Shown here: positions 7,248 through 14,037 of the stretch, piece after piece
How positions within the stretch are numbered: position 1 is the stretch's first letter
Layout of the letters: every line of letters begins with the position of its first letter
From: a virus
Length of the DNA: 24,700 nucleotides
Strand: one strand, 5' to 3'
IMG/VR virus record: IMGVR_UViG_3300034418_012413
Span: 1-24,700 of that record
Notes under the pieces: model-generated
Database searches by the model: none
What the model saw: the letters and a program-made list of their open reading frames with translations, nothing else
Told to the model about the DNA's origin: nothing
Position numbers and translations under genes: made by a program

Positions 7248-7462
7248 ATAGGTAATGTAATATTTCTTTTTTGAGCTTCCTCATTTAACCAGCCAATTCT
7301 TTGTTGATCTAAAAGATCACTTTTATCAGAAATTTCTATGAGACATCGAGCAAGTTTTTGGAATACTTCATTTGAAATGTCATCATGTAGGGCAACCCAA
7401 GACATTGTTCCTATGAGTTTACCTGTTTTTTCAGCATAGCTGATTGCTTTATCGTTTATCAT
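7244..7462 (-). CDS. Hypothetical protein, 72 aa
   Basis: This small helical protein starts MINDKAISYAEKTGKLIG and ends EEAQKRNITLPI. I see no known motif or membrane segment. It overlaps the AT-hook gene by 4 bases and follows the 115-aa gene after 3 bases, so it is an operon member. Confidence 0.65.
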   Translation of the reverse strand: MINDKAISYAEKTGKLIGTMSWVALHDDISNEVFQKLARCLIEISDKSDLLDQQRIGWLNEEAQKRNITLPI

Positions 7463-7465
7463 AAC

Positions 7466-7813
7466 TTATTCAAAAATTGAAAGATTATCTAAAGATTCTT
7501 TTGTTCCTTCAAATCCTGGGATTTCTTTAGGTTCATCTAATGTATTACCTAATTCAACATTTTCAAATTTAATTTTGGCAGTGATTTTATTATCTAACAT
7601 ATCATAAGAATACAACATCAATCCGTGTTTGGTAATTGATTTAATATTCATACCTTTACCAAATACACTTAATTCACTTACTTGACCATCTGAATATTTG
7701 TATTCAGGGTCTTTTGGGGTAAATTCAAATACTTTTTTACCTCTCCATCCACCTAAATTAACAGTGAACTCAAATTTTTCTGTTGCTGTTTCGAAATGCT
7801 TTTTTAAATCCAT
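7466..7813 (-). CDS. Hypothetical beta-rich phage protein, 115 aa
   Basis: The sequence alternates charged and hydrophobic residues (FEFTVNLGGWRGKKVFEF; ITAKIKFENVELGNTL), typical of a beta-sheet domain. No family is recognised. It is the first gene of a minus-strand operon and has its own promoter at 7837-7869, with the start context AAAAGTTATG seen at other genes here. Confidence 0.7.
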   Translation of the reverse strand: MDLKKHFETATEKFEFTVNLGGWRGKKVFEFTPKDPEYKYSDGQVSELSVFGKGMNIKSITKHGLMLYSYDMLDNKITAKIKFENVELGNTLDEPKEIPGFEGTKESLDNLSIFE

Positions 7814-7836
7814 AACTTTTATTTCTTTTTTACGTC

Positions 7837-7869
7837 GTAAAAATACGAAGGAGCTTTCGCTCCTCCAAA
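7837..7869 (-). promoter_or_regulatory. Promoter with internal hairpin
   Basis: Minus-strand TTTGG and TATTTTTAC are separated with the standard 20-base spacer. The spacer holds a perfect 5-bp inverted repeat with a GAAA loop (GGAGC-GAAA-GCTCC), a likely operator or a terminator for other transcripts. Confidence 0.68.
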
Positions 7870-7877
7870 TGAGTCAT

Positions 7878-7906
7878 ATGACGTTTTATGACGTTTTTAT
7901 GACTTT
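7878..7906. repeat. Three tandem ATGACGTTTT-type repeats between divergent genes
   Basis: Copies start at 7878 (ATGACGTTTT), 7888 (ATGACGTTTTT) and 7899 (ATGACTTT). They lie between the minus-strand promoter at 7837-7869 and the plus-strand lipoprotein gene at 7961, a typical place for repressor binding. The first copy overlaps the small palindrome GTCATATGAC. Confidence 0.5.
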
Positions 7907-7960
7907 AATTTAACTCAAATATGTATAATCGCCAAATTACTCAATTTAAGTTTAAATATC

Positions 7961-8122
7961 ATGAAAAAAATTTTTATTTTTATCGCATCATTAATGTTAG
8001 TTAGTTGTGCTTCTTCAGAGAGTGTGACTAAGGTTAGCAATGTTAGACAATCTATTTGTAAACAAGACCCAAATTGTACAAATACTAGTATTCATGACCA
8101 TGTAGTATTTTTTACTTGGTAA
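7961..8122 (+). CDS. Small lipoprotein, 53 aa (only convincing plus-strand gene)
   Basis: The translation starts MKKIFIFIASLMLVSCASSE. Two lysines, a hydrophobic core and the lipobox LVSC at residues 13-16 make a textbook lipoprotein signal, so the mature protein would begin with lipidated Cys16. The mature part is about 38 residues with two more cysteines (SICKQDPNCT) that could form a disulfide. It is preceded by AAATATC and an AT-rich region. Its 3' end overlaps the convergent gene at 8112 by 11 bases. Phage lipoproteins such as T5 Llp block receptors; a similar superinfection-exclusion role is inferred from size and location only. Confidence 0.8.
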   Translation: MKKIFIFIASLMLVSCASSESVTKVSNVRQSICKQDPNCTNTSIHDHVVFFTW

Positions 8123-8681
8123 TAGGTTTACCCATTAACATTTTGGTAAATACTTTACCTCCAATTTCTCTTTGATATGAACCATCATCGTTCATTTCAA
8201 TGTCTTTACCTTTTAAGACTTTACGGATAATATTTTCATCTGTAATAATTGGGGCTCCTTTTGACTGTAGGATATCTTTTAATTTACCTGATACTTCTAC
8301 AAAATAGCCTGGTTGTTTTAAGAGTAGGACAGAAATATTAATAGCGGCTCTTTTTGCTTCTTTTGAACCATCATGCCCCATTGCTACTGATTTATTACCT
8401 AAGGGTTTTTTCTTGGAAACTTTTAGAGCATCCCATTCAGGGTCATCATCCAAATCAATTACCATATAATCTGCATCACCTTCAGCCCCTATTACATCTG
8501 ATGGGGATTTGTAATTGGGATGCCCCCCAATGGGTTTATAGGCTGTATCTATAAGATCAAATAATTCTTCAGCGAATTCATCTTTTTCATCTTGGGTAAG
8601 AGATACCCAAACGTTTTTATCAAAACCCTCTACTTCTTTAAGGTATTGTTTTTTAAACCAACCATGTAAATTAAAGCTCAT
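8112..8681 (-). CDS. Conserved phage protein of unknown function, 189 aa
   Basis: The protein starts MSFNLHGWFKKQYLKEVEG and has a central MVIDLDDDPEWDALKVSKKK followed by GHDGSKEAKRAAINISVLLL and KLKDILQSKGAP. From memory, this GHDGS-x6-A arrangement occurs in marine T4-like phages, but I cannot assign an activity. There is no membrane segment. The start overlaps the esterase gene's stop by 11 bases, and the 3' end overlaps the convergent lipoprotein gene. Confidence 0.72.
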   Translation of the reverse strand: MSFNLHGWFKKQYLKEVEGFDKNVWVSLTQDEKDEFAEELFDLIDTAYKPIGGHPNYKSPSDVIGAEGDADYMVIDLDDDPEWDALKVSKKKPLGNKSVAMGHDGSKEAKRAAINISVLLLKQPGYFVEVSGKLKDILQSKGAPIITDENIIRKVLKGKDIEMNDDGSYQREIGGKVFTKMLMGKPITK

Positions 8682-9156
8682 TTTTATAATTACTTATTAC
8701 ATCAATAAATATATGTAAAGGGGTTTGATGTGCCATTTCTTTGAAAAATATGTGATAATTATCTTTACCTTCAAGTAGCAATTTGGTAATATCAGAAGGA
8801 ATAACATCATCTTCTTTTCCTAATATGACAATTTTATCTTTTTGAGATTCTGCTTGTTCACCTTCAACTGGATAATCAATTGGGAGGACTAAACTCCAAT
8901 TGTGGAGAGCTGGGTTAAACAATATTGCGGATTTTCCATATTTTGTGGATAAAATATCGGCAACATATCCCCCCATACTACTACCAATAATAAGATCAGG
9001 ATCAAAATCTTCCATTATTTGATCCATTTGTTGAGAGAGGTTTGGGTTTTTATAATCCATAGCAGGAGCATGAACTATAAACTCGTTTGCCAGAAAATCC
9101 ACTTTAGGACCTCCTTGCTTACTTTCCAAACCATGTAAATATAAAACCTTTTTCAT
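8671..9156 (-). CDS. Alpha/beta-hydrolase (YqiA/UPF0227-like esterase)
   Basis: This 161-residue protein starts with KVLYLHGLESKQGGPK (oxyanion region). GSSMGG at residues 58-63 is the nucleophile elbow with Ser60; ILGKEDDVIP holds a likely catalytic Asp (114-117), and MAHQTP has His143. Size and motifs match YqiA-like esterases. The substrate is unknown. It lies 2 bases after a 47-codon gene, and both are served by the promoter at 9325-9357. Confidence 0.85.
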   Translation of the reverse strand: MKKVLYLHGLESKQGGPKVDFLANEFIVHAPAMDYKNPNLSQQMDQIMEDFDPDLIIGSSMGGYVADILSTKYGKSAILFNPALHNWSLVLPIDYPVEGEQAESQKDKIVILGKEDDVIPSDITKLLLEGKDNYHIFFKEMAHQTPLHIFIDVISNYKNEL

Positions 9157-9158
9157 AA

Positions 9159-9302
9159 TTAAATGGGCAAATTATCATCTTCACCTTCATCCAAATCAGT
9201 AAAAATATTGATATCCTCTCCATTTTTTACCAATTCATCCACAATCTGTTTTAAGATTTCTTGCTCTTCTTGGTAACGATCTGCTAAAACTTCAATATCC
9301 AT
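9159..9302 (-). CDS. Small acidic protein, 47 aa
   Basis: An open frame from ATG 9302 to TAA 9159-9161 encodes MDIEVLADRYQEEQE... ending DEGEDDNLPI. It is very acidic and helical. It begins exactly at the ATG of the promoter-leader cassette (AAGAGTTATG) and ends 2 bases before the esterase start, which together make it convincing. Its charge could suit a DNA-mimic or anti-host factor, but this is speculation. Confidence 0.72.
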   Translation of the reverse strand: MDIEVLADRYQEEQEILKQIVDELVKNGEDINIFTDLDEGEDDNLPI

Positions 9303-9324
9303 AACTCTTATTTCTTATTACATG

Positions 9325-9357
9325 GTAAATATACGAACGAAATTTCAAAAAACCAAA
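9325..9357 (-). promoter_or_regulatory. Bacteroidota-type promoter
   Basis: TTTGG, a 20-base spacer and TATATTTAC on the minus strand are followed by the conserved leader up to AAATAAGAGTTATG. It serves the genes at 9302 and 9156. Confidence 0.75.
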
Positions 9358-9360
9358 TTT

Positions 9361-9834
9361 TTATACATATCTCTTTCCAAGTTCTGTGATTATTTCTTTG
9401 GCTTCGTTTAAGGTAACCTGAAAGAATTCACGATTATTACTTACACGATAAGAATCTAATTTATGATGTACTTCTTGTTCTAAACCAAAACCATCAAAAC
9501 AATGGAAAGCCCATTCTACTTTATAAGGTAAGGCAACACCTGTAGCTTTTGAAAGTTGTTTTGCTCTCTCTTCAGGAAGATTTTTGGTATACCCAATTTT
9601 AAACATATTAGGGACTGAAGGGTTAGAAAGAATATAAACCCAAGAATCATAGTTGTTATCTCGATTGGCATATATATTATATTTTCGAGCAGTATAATAT
9701 GTAACATCTTCCCACCCATCCCCTCTTTTAGAAGGAGTTAAAGTAAAATATTTTGCTTTTTCAATTCCTTTTGAAGTAAAATCTTCACTGCAGGGAATAT
9801 ACTGTTTAGCTTCTTCAACAGTTATTCTTTCCAT
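9361..9834 (-). CDS. T5orf172/GIY-YIG-type nuclease domain protein
   Basis: In this 157-residue protein the C-terminal ~95 residues form a T5orf172-type domain: SWVYILSNPSVPNMFKIGYT gives the GIY-YIG-like strands, followed by ERAKQLSKATGVALPYKVEW, LEQEVHHKL and NNREFFQV. The N-terminal 60 residues (VEEAKQYIPCSEDF) may bind DNA. Such proteins are GIY-YIG superfamily nucleases often found in phages. It lies 3 bases downstream of the thymidylate synthase gene. Confidence 0.82.
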   Translation of the reverse strand: MERITVEEAKQYIPCSEDFTSKGIEKAKYFTLTPSKRGDGWEDVTYYTARKYNIYANRDNNYDSWVYILSNPSVPNMFKIGYTKNLPEERAKQLSKATGVALPYKVEWAFHCFDGFGLEQEVHHKLDSYRVSNNREFFQVTLNEAKEIITELGKRYV

Positions 9835-9837
9835 AAC

Positions 9838-10980
9838 TTAATTTGATAAAGGTGCTTTAATTGCTGGGTGTGATTGATAGTTATCCAATATAAAATCATC
9901 CAATTCCATATGTTTTACCTGCTCTATACTTAACATACTATCATCAGAATTCCAAAATTCATTGTTAATAATTAATTTGGGTAATTCAAATGGTTCTCTA
10001 CCAATCTGTTCTTTTGCTTGTTCAATGTGATTTGAATATAAATGCGTGTCACCCAGGTTTCCAATCAACTCATCAGGAATCATATTCACTTCTTTGGCAA
10101 TGATTTCTAATAGTAAACCATAAGATGCAATGTTGAAGGGTAAACCTAAAAATGTATCTACTGAACGTTGGTTCCACATTAAAGAGATTGCTCGAGTTGG
10201 AATATTGGCTTCATCTAAATCTTTAGCCGTAATTTTTTCTAAAAATCTAGCAACTTTTTTACCTTGCATAAACAAATTTACTCGGTCGCTTATACTTAAC
10301 TCTCTCGTATAAACTTGAAATCCATAATGACAAGGTGGAAGTACCATTGAATCCAATTCTCCAACATTCCAAGCGTTAACCATCAAACGTCTTGAATCTG
10401 GGTTTGTTTTAAGGTCATTAATTAAACACGAGATTTGGTCAATAACTGTTTGGTCCATTTCATCATAAATATTTTCATATAAACCATCCGTTGAAAGATA
10501 CATTTTCTTCTTAGTCCATTTTCTCCACTGCTTACCATAGATAGGACCTAACTCACCCCACTTCTTAGCGAACTCCTTATTGGTTTTGATTTTGTTGATG
10601 AATTCTTCTTTTGTAAAATTACTTGCCTCATATGGTTGTGAAGAATTAAACTCACCTTCTTTAAATTTACCATCACCAGGCACACATTTAGACCATTCTT
10701 TAAGATATGCTTTGTAAGCATCACCATTCCAAATATTACATCCATTATCAACGAGATATTTGATATTGGTATCTCCACGTAAAAACCATAGCAACTCAGT
10801 TACCATAGTTTTGAATGCCATTTTTTTCGTAGTCAATAAAGGAAACCCTTCTGACATTTTATGTCTAATTTGTCTGCCAAATACTGAAATGGTGCCAGTA
10901 CCTGTCCGATCTTTCTTTTCTACTCCATTGTCAAGGATGTCTTGGAGGAGTGATTGGTATTGTTTATCTAAATTGTTCAT
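9838..10980 (-). CDS. thyA: Thymidylate synthase, enlarged
   Basis: ThyA converts dUMP to dTMP with methylenetetrahydrofolate. Motifs in order are DRTGTGTISVFGRQIRH (24-40), LLWFLRGDTN (63-72), GPIYGKQWRKW (145-155), the catalytic Cys217 in PPCHYGF, QRSVDTFLGLPFNIASYG (271 on), GDTHLYSNH and the C-terminus HPAIKAPLSN. At 380 residues it is about 115 longer than E. coli ThyA. Extra segments lie at about 85-143 and 224-267. All core catalytic motifs are intact, so it should be active. The start overlaps the upstream gene by 17 bases. Confidence 0.96.
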   Translation of the reverse strand: MNNLDKQYQSLLQDILDNGVEKKDRTGTGTISVFGRQIRHKMSEGFPLLTTKKMAFKTMVTELLWFLRGDTNIKYLVDNGCNIWNGDAYKAYLKEWSKCVPGDGKFKEGEFNSSQPYEASNFTKEEFINKIKTNKEFAKKWGELGPIYGKQWRKWTKKKMYLSTDGLYENIYDEMDQTVIDQISCLINDLKTNPDSRRLMVNAWNVGELDSMVLPPCHYGFQVYTRELSISDRVNLFMQGKKVARFLEKITAKDLDEANIPTRAISLMWNQRSVDTFLGLPFNIASYGLLLEIIAKEVNMIPDELIGNLGDTHLYSNHIEQAKEQIGREPFELPKLIINNEFWNSDDSMLSIEQVKHMELDDFILDNYQSHPAIKAPLSN

Positions 10981-11230
10981 TGTTATATTTTCTAAATTCT
11001 TTATCTACAAACTTTCTATTAAACCACTCCCATATTTTTTTACGAGAATTTTTTCGGGGTATTTGAGCATCTTGTGAAATTTCAACCCATTTTTTAGATT
11101 TGCATTCTTTTAAATGAGGTTTACTCCCATGCACATGACATTCAGGACAATATCTAACTGTTTTCCACCAGTGGTTCTGTCTATTAAATCCTTGTTCTAA
11201 AGAAGTAGCAGTTAATTTGCGTCTACTCAC
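10964..11230 (-). CDS. Small zinc-finger-like basic protein, GTG start
   Basis: This 88-residue protein begins with GTG at 11230 (GTG-AGT-AGA). Residues 28-45 hold CPECHVHGSKPHLKEC, a possible CxxC...H...C metal site. The rest is rich in Lys and Arg with many aromatics (KKIWEWFNRKFVDKEF). Nucleic-acid binding is plausible but unproven. It overlaps the thyA start by 17 bases. Confidence 0.65.
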   Translation of the reverse strand: MSRRKLTATSLEQGFNRQNHWWKTVRYCPECHVHGSKPHLKECKSKKWVEISQDAQIPRKNSRKKIWEWFNRKFVDKEFRKYNNEQFR

Positions 11231-11233
11231 TTT

Positions 11234-11485
11234 TTATGTGTTAAAGGTTTCGTTGTAGTATTCTTCAAAGGGTTTAGGCACACTATCCCAGTATTCAACG
11301 CCACCATATTTACAATCGTGTCTATATTGGCTATTATCATAACCATTCTTATGCACTAACCTCATCTGCTCCTTCTCCATTTCTTTGGCTTCACGGTACA
11401 CCACAAGATTTTTGTAATCTCTAGTCACTAATAGTCCTTGACTAGCTAATTTTTCAAATACAAAGTCTACTGTTGTCTGTTTCAT
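11234..11485 (-). CDS. Hypothetical phage protein, 83 aa
   Basis: The protein starts MKQTTVDFVFEKLASQGLL; AKEMEKEQMRLVHKNGYD follows, and it ends EEYYNETFNT. Small proteins with a KEMEKEQ helix and a terminal YNETF are, from memory, common in Bacteroidota phages. Its start overlaps the stop of a 23-codon ORF (ATGA). Function is unknown. Confidence 0.72.
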   Translation of the reverse strand: MKQTTVDFVFEKLASQGLLVTRDYKNLVVYREAKEMEKEQMRLVHKNGYDNSQYRHDCKYGGVEYWDSVPKPFEEYYNETFNT

Positions 11486-11553
11486 TTTTTATTTTCTTTG
11501 CCGAGCAGATACCCTGCCCAAAAACTGATTAACACTATTACAAATCCGTTCAT
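11482..11553 (-). CDS. Membrane micro-ORF, 23 aa
   Basis: ATG at 11553 overlaps the previous stop as ATGA, and its own TGA overlaps the next ATG the same way. It encodes MNGFVIVLISFWAGYLLGKE plus NKK: one hydrophobic span with a basic C-terminal end. The coupled overlaps at both ends argue for a real translated micro-gene in the operon, despite its length. Confidence 0.6.
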   Translation of the reverse strand: MNGFVIVLISFWAGYLLGKENKK

Positions 11554-11774
11554 TTCTCGTTGGTGTTAAAGGTTTCTTCAAACTCTTTTGTGATATAGCT
11601 AAGGGTATATTCTTTGTGGCTAAATCTTGTAGCAAATCCAATTGTGGTGCTTTTCTCTTTCTCAAGCATTGATGCTAATTTAAGGAGAATAGCATTGCAA
11701 GTATCTACATCAACATTGCCGCTATCTCCGTAATCCTTAATGGCTGTTATTGCTTCTTGTAGTGCTGTTTTCAT
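11550..11774 (-). CDS. Hypothetical protein, 74 aa
   Basis: This helical protein (MKTALQEAITAIKDYGDSG; CNAILLKLASMLEKEK) ends EFEETFNTNEK. Its last codons share DNA sequence with the 3' end of the gene at 11234 and with the leader before 11948 (GAAACCTTTAACAC). No family is recognised. Confidence 0.65.
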   Translation of the reverse strand: MKTALQEAITAIKDYGDSGNVDVDTCNAILLKLASMLEKEKSTTIGFATRFSHKEYTLSYITKEFEETFNTNEK

Positions 11775-11786
11775 TGTTCTTGTTGT

Positions 11787-11948
11787 TTAATCTATTTTAC
11801 ATCTGAATGACCAAACAAAAAACGGATAATTAGCCATCCATTTTTGTCCGTATTTATCTACATAATTATGTACCTCTCTTCCTTCAACTTTGTCAAAGAA
11901 ATTGTATGATACCCATTTCATTGTTAATCTACTTATTAATTCTTTCAT
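11787..11948 (-). CDS. Small phage protein, 53 aa
   Basis: ATG at 11948 to TAA at 11787-11789 encodes MKELISRLTMKWVSYNFFD... ending WSFRCKID. It is rich in aromatics and has HNYVDKYGQKWMANYPFFVW. It sits in the same run of small genes, 12 bases before the next ATG. No function is assigned. Confidence 0.68.
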   Translation of the reverse strand: MKELISRLTMKWVSYNFFDKVEGREVHNYVDKYGQKWMANYPFFVWSFRCKID

Positions 11949-11991
11949 TACTCGTTGGTGTTAAAGGTTTCGTCAATTTGATACTATACAT
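11929..11991 (-). CDS. Possible 20-codon leader ORF
   Basis: ATG at 11991, in the context AAGGTTATG that other starts here share, opens MYSIKLTKPLTPTSNERINK and stops at 11929-11931, overlapping the start at 11948 in another frame. It lies just after the G-rich stretch. It may be a leader peptide or chance. Confidence 0.3.
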   Translation of the reverse strand: MYSIKLTKPLTPTSNERINK

Positions 11992-12001
11992 AACCTTACT
12001 A

Positions 12002-12019
12002 CCCCCACCCACCCCACCC
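12002..12019 (-). other. G-quadruplex motif in intergenic RNA/DNA
   Basis: The minus strand reads GGGTGGGGTGGGTGGGGG: four runs of three or more G separated by single T, the pattern of a very stable parallel quadruplex. It lies about 18 bases past the DUF932 stop and just before the start of the next small genes. Confidence 0.65.
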
Positions 12020-12036
12020 TACGTATATACTATATT

Positions 12037-12843
12037 TTAGTTGGCATATTCCAGTGCCAACTCGAACAATTCTCTATTGATTTTTTGATCTTGACTAAAA
12101 TTCTTAACACGACGTGCTTTACGTGTTTTAGTACCACTAGAATATGTAAAATCACCATCAATGATTTTTTCTTGTACTACATTAAACACACTCCACAAAT
12201 CATCTCCTCTGTCTTCTCTACGAACGGGTTCCAACAATTCATTCAAATCAATTTTGATATTATCTATTTGATCTTTTTCAAATCGAGTTTCGAGAGCACG
12301 TTGAGCAAATTCAAGAGCGGCCTCTTGGCCCATTTGAATTTCTTTCATGCGATTCATGGATTCGACTGTTAATGGTAAGCGCTCAACCATTTTGTGGATA
12401 TTGGCTTGAAGGTCCTCAAACGTATAACCCATGTGGCGCATTTTTACGTCTTCAAACTGGGTGGTTGAAATGACCAAACCATTTTCGCAGATCATGCGGA
12501 AAAGGCCAGCTGTGAATGTGAAGGCATTTTTACCGTCGTGGGAATTGGTGAGCAAGATTTGTGGGAAAACTGTGTCGCCATCTTCACCATTGATGACAAC
12601 TTCCGGGTTACGGAATACAACCAAGTGTTTTTGAACACCACGTGTGGAGGATTTACGAGCCTTAACTTCTTTAGCGTCTATAACGTCCCATCCTAAGGTA
12701 CGCATGTCATTTATTACCTTAGTGGTGGGAATGTGTGTATAATGTTTAGAGACGCCATTTGATGGAGTTTCTGTGAATACCGATGGTGCGACTTTGCGAA
12801 TTTCGGCATCGTTCATAAAAGTGGTTTTTTCTAAATTGATCAT
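12037..12843 (-). CDS. DUF932 (phage/plasmid-related) protein
   Basis: From ATG 12843 the protein has about 268 residues. SNGVSKHYTHIPTTKVINDM opens the DUF932 core, followed by LLTNSHDGKNAFTFTAGLFRMICENGLV, which matches the family HDG and R-x-x-C-x-N-G-L motifs. An in-frame ATG at 12891 is rejected as the start because it lies upstream of the promoter's TACATTTAC box. The C-terminus is basic (GTKTRKARRVKNF). DUF932 proteins occur on phages and plasmids; their biochemical role is unknown. Confidence 0.83.
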   Translation of the reverse strand: MINLEKTTFMNDAEIRKVAPSVFTETPSNGVSKHYTHIPTTKVINDMRTLGWDVIDAKEVKARKSSTRGVQKHLVVFRNPEVVINGEDGDTVFPQILLTNSHDGKNAFTFTAGLFRMICENGLVISTTQFEDVKMRHMGYTFEDLQANIHKMVERLPLTVESMNRMKEIQMGQEAALEFAQRALETRFEKDQIDNIKIDLNELLEPVRREDRGDDLWSVFNVVQEKIIDGDFTYSSGTKTRKARRVKNFSQDQKINRELFELALEYAN

Positions 12844-12879
12844 AACTTTATTTTTTTTTGTTTTTCTTAATATTACCCT

Positions 12880-12912
12880 GTAAATGTACAAACGAGATCC
12901 TGGGGAGCCAAG
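12880..12912 (-). promoter_or_regulatory. Promoter of DUF932 gene
   Basis: Minus-strand CTTGG, a 20-base spacer and TACATTTAC, followed by an A-rich leader ending AAAGTTATG. It fixes the start of the gene at 12843. Confidence 0.7.
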
Positions 12913-12930
12913 TTTCTGCGCAAGGAAATT

Positions 12931-13140
12931 TTAAGAGTTTTCTGGGGTAATTTTTTGAACATTATCTATAGCATCTTTTACCTGCCATACAAGATTTCTA
13001 TAGAATATATAGGCATGTCTGGATTGCATTCCACCTTTTACTTGGTGGAGATCACTTATTCTTTCTGTTAAGAGTTGATCTAATTCTTGGATGGTGTTTT
13101 GTAATGTTTTTAAATCGTCTTGTGTAATTTTGAATTCCAT
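12931..13140 (-). CDS. Coiled-coil-like small protein, 69 aa
   Basis: This is a helical protein with heptad-like spacing (MEFKITQDDLKTLQNTIQEL; DQLLTERISDLHQVKGG), then an aromatic patch and DAIDNVQKITPENS. It has its own promoter at 13161-13193. No family is recognised. Confidence 0.68.
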   Translation of the reverse strand: MEFKITQDDLKTLQNTIQELDQLLTERISDLHQVKGGMQSRHAYIFYRNLVWQVKDAIDNVQKITPENS

Positions 13141-13160
13141 TTTATTGCTTATTTATTGAT

Positions 13161-13193
13161 GTAAATATATGTATATCCTCTTCGATAGCCAAA
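13161..13193 (-). promoter_or_regulatory. Bacteroidota-type promoter
   Basis: Minus-strand TTTGG, a 20-base spacer and TATATTTAC. The spacer (ATCGAAGAGGATATACA) differs from the other copies, which suggests that the two boxes rather than the spacer are conserved. Confidence 0.73.
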
Positions 13194-13325
13194 TTTTTTA
13201 AAGAGATCTTTTTTGAATTTTGTTATTTTTTATTCTTTTTTTGCTATATGGGTTTTGGTGTGTGTTGTGGGGATATAGGTATATACTATCGAAGGGGTAT
13301 AGGTGTTTACGATCTAAAAATTACC

Positions 13326-13499
13326 CTAAACCTTTTCCTCCACCCATCCACGCCCGATGGACGACGGCGCGCGGGGGATACTATACACATTATACGGCGG
13401 GCGTACGCCGGCATACTTACCCCACAACATACCATATGCCATAGTTATGCTACAATACGGCAGCCAGACCACACATAGTGGTCCAGCCATCAACCGCAT
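13326..13499 (-). CDS. Possible small ORF in a GC-rich intergenic stretch, 57 aa
   Basis: ATG at 13499 lies 13 bases after the peptidase-like gene's stop with an A-rich leader (ATACAAAAATG), and the frame runs to TAG 13326-13328. The product starts MRLMAGPLCVVWLPYCSIT and ends SSIGRGWVEEKV, unusually rich in Trp, Tyr and Pro. Base composition is much more GC-rich than the neighbours. It also contains a hairpin (GACCAC-ACATA-GTGGTC at 13467-13483) and the palindrome GGCGTACGCC, so it could equally be a structured noncoding element. The remaining 13200-13325 shows nothing else. Confidence 0.35.
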   Translation of the reverse strand: MRLMAGPLCVVWLPYCSITMAYGMLWGKYAGVRPPYNVYSIPRAPSSIGRGWVEEKV

Positions 13500-13512
13500 T
13501 TTTGTATTTAGG

Positions 13513-14019
13513 TTATGAAATTTTAAATGCGCTTTCTACCACACGTCTGTATCCGTCGGTCTGGTAATTTTTATTATCATGTATCACCCCATTTTTTATG
13601 GCCAGGGCGTGGCCTTTGACTGCTAGGATGTAATTGCCTTTGTTGAATTGGCGGGCAAATTCCTTAACGGTGTAAGCTACTTTTTTGTGTTTGTATTTTG
13701 GGTTGTTTAATTTGCCACCTTTTTTAGGCATATCACCAATGTGTTTTATGGTGCGTTCAGTAGCATCATTGCTATCAAATAAACTTAGTTGAACAATATG
13801 GTTGAATTTGATGGTTTGGAGTTGTTTCATAATGGAACTAAACATATGAACTCCACGTTTGTCTTTACGATCGAATGCTTGTTTGACTGCAGCGTGGGCT
13901 GACTCATAAGATACATCACATGCATTAGCGATTGCTCTTACTACACAATCGTTTTTCTCGTTTTTAGCCACGTTGCTACCTTCAGCAACCGCATAACCAT
14001 TTTTAAAATTCTTTAACAT
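13513..14019 (-). CDS. Papain-like/C39-like cysteine peptidase-fold phage protein
   Basis: In this 168-residue protein, KNEKNDCVVRAIANACDVSY puts a Cys at the start of a helix, as in papain-like and C39 folds. GNYILAVKGHALAIKNGVIHD gives His and Asp in the order expected for the rest of a Cys-His-Asp/Asn triad. Similar proteins are, from memory, widespread in T4-like phages without a known substrate. Peptidase or deamidase activity against a host target is inference. Confidence 0.68.
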   Translation of the reverse strand: MLKNFKNGYAVAEGSNVAKNEKNDCVVRAIANACDVSYESAHAAVKQAFDRKDKRGVHMFSSIMKQLQTIKFNHIVQLSLFDSNDATERTIKHIGDMPKKGGKLNNPKYKHKKVAYTVKEFARQFNKGNYILAVKGHALAIKNGVIHDNKNYQTDGYRRVVESAFKIS

Positions 14020-14037
14020 AACCTTTATTTTTATTAA

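Noticed and set aside
12844-12891. Longer N-terminus of the DUF932 protein from ATG 12891
   Set aside because: The promoter's TACATTTAC box at 12880-12888 lies inside that extension, so the transcript would start after that ATG.
13220-13478. Two plus-strand reading frames of about 75 codons
   Set aside because: They overlap each other in different frames, have poor start context and odd composition, and oppose the transcription direction of the region.
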